From Synanceia verrucosa (taxonomy: Eukaryota; Chordata; Actinopteri; Perciformes; Synanceiidae), in the NCBI GenBank assembly GCA_029721515.1, contig CM056562.1, positions 6,058,963 to 6,122,962 of the forward strand: a DNA stretch of 64,000 nucleotides, in the 5' to 3' direction. Numbering within the stretch: the stretch's first letter is position 1; each line of letters opens with the position of its first letter. The position numbers and the translations under genes were made by a program. The notes below the pieces were generated by a model. That model had not been told where the DNA came from. It worked only from the letters and a program-made list of their open reading frames with translations, and made no database searches. Below are positions 60,301 to 64,000 of the stretch, piece by piece.

Positions 60301-62830
60301 CTGGGTCCGATACTCTGTGCTCACGTACTCGTAAAACTACTCATATACAAAGCAAAAGCAAAACCAAAACCACGGTAACAACGTTACCAACAAGGCTTGT
60401 GCCTAGCATGCTGTAATGTGGCTGAACTGCCAAACAAGCCACCCAGCTGCAATAATGACCCAATAATAATGACGGTATGTCAAAACAGGTAATTGAGTGT
60501 ATCCCTAGCATGAAGGTACTTATAACGTAGGAGTTTATGTACACCTTATTTCCTCAGTAAGTAAATGCTAAAATTCCTAAAGATCTGCGTAAACATCCCA
60601 CAATCACCCTTTTCATACAGTTAGGTCCAAAAATATTTGAACAGTGACACAATGTTTTGTTATTTTAGCTGTTTACGAAAAGATATTCAGGATACAATTA
60701 TTAAAGTGCAGACTCTCAGCTGTAATTTCAGAGTATTCACATCCAAATTCGAACAAGGGTTTAAGAATTACAGCTCTTTGTCATCAATTAAGCCGTTAAA
60801 AGGTCTGGAGTTGATTCCAGGTGTGGCATTTGCATTTGGAAGCTGTTGCTGTGAACATACAACGTGCGGTCAAAGGAGCTCTCAATGGATGTGAATGTGA
60901 AACAGACCATCCTGAGGCTGAAAAAAGAAGAAATCTGAGTGCACTGGTGAGTCTGGGAACTCAAAAAGCCCTGGTCGTCCACGGAAGACAACAGTTGTAG
61001 ATGTAGATCGCAGAATCCTTTCCATGGTGAAGAAAAACCCCTTCACAACATCCACTCAAGTGAAGAACACTCTCTAGGAAGTAGGTGCATCAGTATCTAA
61101 GTCTACCATAAAGAGAGTAAATACAAAGGAGTCCCCACAAGGTGCAAACCATTTATCAGCCTCAAAAATACAAGGACCAGAATTTGCCAAAAAACACCTG
61201 AAGAAGCCAGCCCAGTTCTGGAACAGCATTCTTTGGACAGATGAGACTAAGATCAACCTTTACCAGAATGATGATTGGGCGGCGCTTCACAGTACAGATG
61301 GACAATGATCCAAAACATACTGCAAAAGCAACCAAGAAGTTTTTTAAAGTAAAGAAGTGGAATATTCTGCAATGGCCAAGTCAATCACCCGATCTCAACC
61401 TAATCGAGCATGCATTTCACTTGCCTACGACAAAACTTAAGGCAGAAAGACCCACAAACAAGCAACAAATGAAAACAGCTGCAGTAAAGGCCTGGCAAAG
61501 CATCACAAAGGAGGAAACCCAGCTTTTGGTGATGTCCATGGGTTCCAGACTTCAGGCAGTCATTGCCTGCAAAGGACTCTCAACAAAATATTGAAAAGTA
61601 ATATGTTAATAAGGGTTATGTTTATTTGTCCAATTACTTTTGAGCCCCTGAAATGAGGAGCATTTGTATAAAAATAGCTACAATTCCATGTTTAATCTTA
61701 TATTTTTGTTCAACCCCTTGAATTAAACATTTAAGTCTGCTCTTCAGTTCAATTGTAGTTGTTTCATTTCAAATCCAATTTGGTGGAATGTAGAGCCCAA
61801 ATCATGAACACTGTGTCACTCTCCAAATATTTTTGGGCCTAAATGTACATGACAGTTGCCTTTATTGCCCTAAATGCACACACAGAAAAGTAACTCAAGT
61901 AACAACTCAATACTAACAACAGCTAAAGGAGCAATAGCTTACCGGAGCAGTTTGAGATCGAGAAAGTGGAGGCACGGGTGTCTCTTCAGGCTCAGGTTGA
62001 TTCCAGTGGCGAGCATTATACACAGCTTTAGCAGGGGACTGGAAAGCAGTGGGGATTTAATTAGTTATCCAAAGAACATAACACCTGATATGGTGACCGT
62101 TCCCGCACAAAACTTAAGTTATTATTGTGAATTAGCACAACTGAACACATAACTACTGCAATCACAATGATGGACTGTGACAACAGCAGCAGAGTATGAC
62201 TCGACGATTATATATTGAAAAAAAATGTGTAGAGTATTGTTGGTGAAGTAGAAAAAGTAAACACAATGAGTTAGGAAGACAGACCACAAATAACCCGAAG
62301 CAGCTGCAAAACATAATCTGGATAAGCACGGCAAACACCGCAAGTCAAAGCAGACTTGTTTTGAAAAATATGAGGCTGACCAAAAGGTAATATTCAAACC
62401 TCCTTTGAGCTGAAAGCCAAGTAGGGTGATACTGACCGCACACACACACACATTCATGTGAGACTGCTGTCAAACATTAATCCCTGCGCCTCTCCATTCT
62501 GAACATTATAGTGCTCATTTAGTTGTGCTAGAACCAAATTACATACCATTTAAACATCAACCACATACAAAGAAGTGCCTGTTCAAATCCAAGCGGTATC
62601 AGACCCAAGATCAACCCTAACCAGGAGGACAGTCATGGATAGAATAATTTTAACTAAATGAAGGCAGAGAGAGACAAATATTTCTTGCATATCATGTACC
62701 TTTTTGGGTCCACTGAAGATCTTCTTGAATCCACTACCAGTGTCCTTGGATTTGTCACTTGGCTTCCCTGCACGTCCTTTCTGCCCCTCAGTGCCTCCAG
62801 GACTAGAGTCATCAGAGAAGTCAAATGCAT
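50411..62830 (-). CDS. wapl: WAPL cohesin-release factor, 3' sixteen exons (5'-partial)
   Basis: WAPL is the nuclear factor that, with PDS5, opens the SMC3-RAD21 gate and unloads cohesin from chromatin, setting loop length and sister-chromatid resolution. Sixteen exons with GT/AG borders join in one frame of about 715 codons. In order they give a linker ending KKIFSGPKK, ARHWNQPEPEE, then KAPPPPPKVIKSETIPT and DIVTALKCRK. The alpha-helical WAPL domain runs from [20 protein letters not shown] through LSRDRLNMDLDRA, LCETVHNKHLDLENIT, ASLWGAERCLRVLES, GKAVEDCMRAVIGVLLNLT, VPRYIPQEQRFDVRVL and INLVEYSSRNRHCLV to the C-terminus TRVIDYLEHC. No stop or frameshift is present, so the gene looks functional. 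The upstream exons (N-terminal FGF motifs, promoter) lie past 64000. Which teleost paralogue this is (wapla or waplb) cannot be decided here. In human the gene lies beside GRID1; no GRID1 exon was found downstream. Confidence 0.97.
51108..51203 (-). CDS. wapl: wapl exon [20 protein letters not shown]
   Basis: 96 bp, 32 codons, phase 0 at both ends; TNVTTVREHLPK then [20 protein letters not shown]; acceptor TCTCAG, donor GTGAGT. Confidence 0.98.
51260..51304. repeat. (TG)n/(CA)n microsatellite in a 119-bp wapl intron
   Basis: About 45 bp of pure TG on the plus strand, so CA on the transcribed minus strand. It occupies over a third of the intron between 51204 and 51322 and starts about 18 nt after the 5' splice site. 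Confidence 0.97.
51323..51411 (-). CDS. wapl: wapl exon HAGKHMEDSIVASYTALLLG
   Basis: 89 bp; completes Ala then LQHAGKHMEDSIVASYTALL and LGCLCQGSQ; acceptor GTGTAG, donor GTGAGA, in phase 0 at its end. Confidence 0.98.
51628..52265. repeat. Probable MITE-like repeat in wapl intron
   Basis: The edges TAGGGTTGGATGATATGATG (left) and, reverse-complemented, TAGAGCTGGACAGGTAATCA (right) resemble degraded inverted ends of a fish family reading 'TAGGGCTGGRCGATAT'. A GCTCGCTCGCTCACTCACTC run lies inside. No TSD, so the edges are tentative. Confidence 0.4.
52506..52722 (-). CDS. wapl: wapl exon LFLERERAAI ... EEEDEELDLNK
   Basis: 217 bp; LFLERERAAILAEAKTDDLI, SGEWKETSGEIQWVAAE, then a charged Lys/Glu run KKENEKKEEEDEELDLNK; acceptor ATCACAG, donor GTACAT. 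The charged run is an expected low-complexity loop of the family. Confidence 0.97.
53231..53461 (-). CDS. wapl: wapl exon NLVEYSSRNRHCLV with long loop
   Basis: 231 bp, 77 codons, phase 0 at both ends. It begins GLGLLINLVEYSSRNRHCLV, then an acidic and Ala/Pro/Ser/Thr-rich loop (DYTVDDTCLEDSL ... TAAASAPPSTEETQ), and ends ALAALVQ. By my recollection of human WAPL this exon is about 22 codons longer here, all of it in the variable loop. Confidence 0.96.
53592..53707 (-). CDS. wapl: wapl exon PRYIPQEQRFDVRVL
   Basis: 116 bp; completes Glu then WGSTKTGEQEQLTVTALNCV and LRVPRYIPQEQRFDVRVL; ends in phase 0, donor GTAAGG. Confidence 0.98.
53823..54157. mobile_element. hAT-like MITE in wapl intron
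   Basis: The left end AGGGCTCTCGAAGTTAACGT then GTTAACG and the right end, reverse-complemented CAGGGCTGTCAAAATTTG, are the decayed inverted ends of the widespread fish 'CAGGGCTGTCAAAGTTAACGCG' family. Part of its body (TTCTAATAAGTGCTGTGTTT then ATGAAAAGAGC) also occurs at 19632-19668. No clean TSD was found. Confidence 0.65.
54218..54393 (-). CDS. wapl: wapl exon GKAVEDCMRAVIGVLLNLT
   Basis: 176 bp; ALRYCEDMIQRYSRALNNSS, a divergent Ser/Leu loop, then VGKAVEDCMRAVIGVLLNLT and HDN plus one base; acceptor CACCAG, donor GTATTC. Confidence 0.97.
54806..54882 (-). CDS. wapl: wapl exon NPENQGYLIAYKDSQL
   Basis: 77 bp; VTVQNPENQGYLIAYKDSQL then IVSSA and a split Arg codon; acceptor CAACAG, donor GTGAGC. 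Confidence 0.97.
55140..55237 (-). CDS. wapl: wapl exon LVASLWGAERCLRVLES
   Basis: 98 bp; completes Val then KECVQNLSQEDDKENLVASL and WGAERCLRVLES; donor GTAAGT. A 91-bp intron separates it from the preceding exon. Confidence 0.98.
55329..55440 (-). CDS. wapl: wapl exon [20 protein letters not shown]
   Basis: 112 bp; [20 protein letters not shown] then FKEELRLLGGLDHIVDK plus one base; acceptor TTGTAG, donor GTAAGT. Confidence 0.98.
56012..56242 (-). CDS. wapl: wapl exon LSRDRLNMDLDRA
   Basis: 231 bp, 77 codons, phase 0 at both ends. Reads NLALCTAALMYILSRDRLNM, DLDRACLELMIKLLELDQDY, an acidic/polar turn SAHQDQLTAKEVEKVKEKIR, then KLCETVHNKHLDLENIT. It is among the most conserved parts of the protein. 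Confidence 0.98.
57208..57415. repeat. Local direct duplication in wapl intron
   Basis: About 50 bp around TGTAGCATCACCAAATTCAG occurs at 57210-57262 and again at 57363-57414 (offset about 152), continuing as CTCAGACACACCTCA against CTCTGAAACATCTCA. It may be a decayed tandem copy within a larger intronic repeat (the 56.8-57.6 kb region). Confidence 0.7.
57814..57925 (-). CDS. wapl: wapl exon SLATRCAMPSFRMHLRARG
   Basis: 112 bp; the first base completes the split Ser codon, then IISLATRCAMPSFRMHLRAR and GKVAQVFKMLSDAPQHP; donor GTGAGG. Confidence 0.97.
58848..58984 (-). CDS. wapl: wapl exon: start of WAPL domain
   Basis: 137 bp; [20 protein letters not shown] then QEFTDDFEYLETGLKSSQPL and NTRCL, ending with two bases of a split codon. 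This is the N-terminal edge of the conserved helical domain. Confidence 0.97.
59671..59832 (-). CDS. wapl: wapl exon KAPPPPPKVIKSETIPT
   Basis: 162 bp, 54 codons, phase 0 at both ends; acceptor CCTCAG and donor GTGAGT. It holds a proline run (KAPPPPPKVIK) followed by DIVTALKCRKEHKE, the last linker segment before the folded WAPL domain. Confidence 0.97.
60618..61845. mobile_element. Tc1-like transposon in wapl intron (third family)
   Basis: The 1228-bp element is flanked by TA (60616-60617, 61846-61847). The ends are inverted repeats over about 37 bp: left CAGTTAGGTCCAAAAATATT; right, reverse-complemented, CATTTAGGCCCAAAAATATT. The typical wording GTCCAATTACTTTTGAGCCC then CTGAAATGAGG precedes the right end. 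It lies in the 2.1-kb intron between the exons at 59671-59832 and 61943-62038, in the orientation opposite to wapl. Confidence 0.93.
60858..61594 (+). pseudogene. Tc1-like transposase, internally deleted
   Basis: Fragments of one transposase read rightward. A degraded N-terminus begins near the segment encoding VKQTILRLKK (about 60897). A linker encodes RPRKTTV-like residues, then STIKRV... and FWNSILWTDETKINLYQND (first catalytic Asp in WTDE, about 61238). The frame then jumps straight to IGRRFTVQMDNDPKHTAKAT (second Asp in MDNDPKHT) and SPDLNLIEHAFHL (Glu). About 60 residues between the first two Asp motifs are missing, plus other small lesions including most of the helix-turn-helix. The frame closes with SMGSRLQAVIACKGLSTKY before the stop at 61592-61594. 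It is non-functional, although all three DDE residues can be found. Confidence 0.88.
61943..62038 (-). CDS. wapl: wapl exon SPAKAVYNARHWN
   Basis: 96 bp, 32 codons, phase 0 at both ends. Reads SPAKAVYNARHWNQPEPEE and ends SRSQTAP. The KAVYNARHW motif is highly conserved among vertebrate WAPL proteins. Confidence 0.95.
62700..62830 (-). CDS. wapl: wapl exon (first in window)
   Basis: 131 bp, acceptor CCAACAG and donor GTACAT. Needs one base from the upstream exon, then reads AFDFSDDSSPGG ... DKSKDTGSGFKKIFSGPKK: an acidic serine patch followed by a basic stretch, in the N-terminal linker. Upstream exons lie outside the window. Confidence 0.93.
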
Positions 62831-63733
62831 CTGTTGGATGATGGTGAGAAATGAGAGCTAATGTGGCTTAGATTTGATTCAAGTTTTGAAAAAAGAAGTG
62901 CATGATTCAGAAGCTTTGAGATAACCTTATGTCTTTTTTTCCTTCAGAGACATTTGGTTTAACAGAAGTTTTAGGCTGCACAAAAGGAAAACCACCAGCA
63001 CCAAAAAAGTGTGAGTGATGTGATGGGTTAGGAAATAGTCACTGCGCACTGATTTCTCTTTTCCTGAGGACCTGACTTTTGATGACTGGCCATTTATTTA
63101 TTGATAATTATTTAACTCCTAGTGAATTTTACTGTTTAAGTGCACTGATGCTACTTTGCGGTAAAGTTTAAATATCGTTCCACCTTGACATAACTTTGGC
63201 GGAAGTGCCTGACATTTGACGCAGCATACACCTCCCAAAGGCCCTGGCACTCTGAGCTTGAGAAACAATACCCCCAAAAGTGCACATTTTAATCTTAAAG
63301 GGGTAATTCAGAATCTTGGACATAGGGCCTCATTTCCAAGTGAGCCAGAGTGTTGGAGACAGAATTTCACTCAGTCCTTCTAGTTGCAGAGTTCACTGGA
63401 GCTAGGCTAACTCAAGTCAATGGTTCTAGTTTAGCCTGCCATTACAAACAAGCAGTCTAACCCACTCCACAGTGCACCTGAGGCAAATTAGTTATAACAC
63501 CAGACTATCAATGTAAACGTCTGTGGTGACAGAATAATTTTAGACATAAAACTAATCTTGCATTTTGAAGGCAACAGTGGCACAATATACTTCCTGGTAG
63601 TAAGCTCAACAGCGGTGGACTGATATCACCTATCAAGCTTGGTTACCAGATCTATAATAGTTTGTTTACATGCAGCTGTCATTGATAGACAACGTAGAGT
63701 ACACGAAGAAGCCTGTTCTGAAGACCAGTTTTA
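62831..63733. other. wapl upstream intron, no exon recognised
   Basis: Intronic sequence 5' of the first visible exon. From about 63290 the wording (AAGGGGTAATTCAGAATCTT, GGGCCTCATTTCCAAGTGAG) suggests a dispersed fish repeat leading into the P2X7-tail-like fragment. Confidence 0.5.
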
Positions 63734-63985
63734 GCCATATTTGGAGGACTTTCCGATGCCTTTGAAGACGAAGATGAGCAATTTTTCTCCAATGAACCGT
63801 ACCTGGACGAGCCGGAATATACAGACGAAGAGCTGAGAGAGATGGATGCTAAAAGGGAAGAACGAGAGAGAGCATCTGTAGAGAGAGCCCCCACTGGAGC
63901 TGCAGAAAACCAGGACAGACGAATTGGAGACTGGTGGTGACAGTGAGGAAAATGCACACAAATGCAGACGGAGTAAGAATGCAAG
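63734..63985 (+). pseudogene. P2X7 C-tail-like fragment, antisense in wapl intron
   Basis: A plus-strand frame from about 63734 reads IFGGLSDAFEDEDEQFFSNE, PYLDEPEYTDEELREMDAKR, EERERASVERAP and RIGDWW, then meets TGA at 63938. Without changing frame, the codons after it read W-W-stop-Q-stop-G-K-C-T-Q-M-Q-T-E-stop-E-C-K. The spacing matches the WCxCGxC...TExE-C signature of the cysteine-rich cytoplasmic tail of P2X7 receptors, which fish genomes also carry as many stand-alone 'P2X7-like' genes. Stops at 63938, 63944 and 63974 and no clear start codon mark it as broken. A GTAAAT at 63986 could be a splice donor. The family assignment is inference from the motif. Confidence 0.5.
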
Positions 63986-64000
63986 GTAAATAAACTATTA

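Noticed and set aside
61874..62152. 92-codon plus-strand frame over a wapl exon
   Set aside because: It is the antisense shadow of the exon at 61943-62038.

Overview
This window looks like teleost fish nuclear DNA. It is AT-rich and gene-poor, and it is crowded with DNA-transposon debris of types I recognise from fish genomes: three separate Tc1-like elements, TTAA-flanked piggyBac-like and 8-bp-TSD hAT-like non-autonomous elements, and L2-type LINE tails. It holds one clearly functional gene. Nothing prokaryotic or viral was recognised.

The gene is wapl (wings apart-like, the cohesin-release factor). It lies on the minus strand from 62830 down to its stop codon at 50411. I placed sixteen coding exons. 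Every junction is GT/AG, every phase closes, and they give one uninterrupted frame of about 715 codons. This covers the end of the N-terminal linker, the whole conserved C-terminal WAPL domain and the terminal YLEHC residues. The 5' exons, with the N-terminal PDS5/cohesin-binding FGF motifs, lie beyond position 64000. Its introns carry a decayed Tc1 copy (60618-61845), an hAT-like element (53823-54157), a CA/TG microsatellite inside a 119-bp intron, and an antisense remnant of a P2X7-tail-like gene (63734-63985).

The left 50 kb has no convincing host gene and reads as intergenic DNA (or distant intronic DNA of a neighbour). Layout: 1.2-3.0 kb and 9.4-10.9 kb hold two copies of one TTAA-flanked element. 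Each carries a different later insertion, a 304-bp SINE-like unit in the first and a 1225-bp Tc1-like transposon in the second, so each copy shows the empty site of the other's insertion. 4.0-6.0 kb is a strikingly GC-rich interspersed repeat. 11.4-11.9 kb is a Tc1/mariner-type MITE. 13.4-16.0 kb is a 2.6-kb minisatellite built from 14/16/18-bp units that differ by steps of TA, with higher-order duplications. 17.0-18.1 kb is an hAT-like element (8-bp TSD) containing a LINE 3' fragment. 21.6-22.0 kb is a second, internally deleted Tc1 transposase. 31.2-32.0 and 32.15-32.8 kb are two more MITE-like elements. 38.4-38.9 kb carries the first 66 codons of a RecQ-like helicase with a damaged Walker A motif. 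40.9-41.9 kb is an L2-type tail interrupted by a TTA-flanked Harbinger-like element. 45.9-46.8 kb is another common fish repeat.

No new multi-gene system was found. The most useful signals are the complete wapl exon map, including a domain insertion longer than in human; the nested-transposon chronology; the structured TA-step minisatellite; the two transposon-borne fragments of cellular-type genes (RecQ-like and P2X7-tail-like); and an almost perfect hairpin at 37.9 kb.
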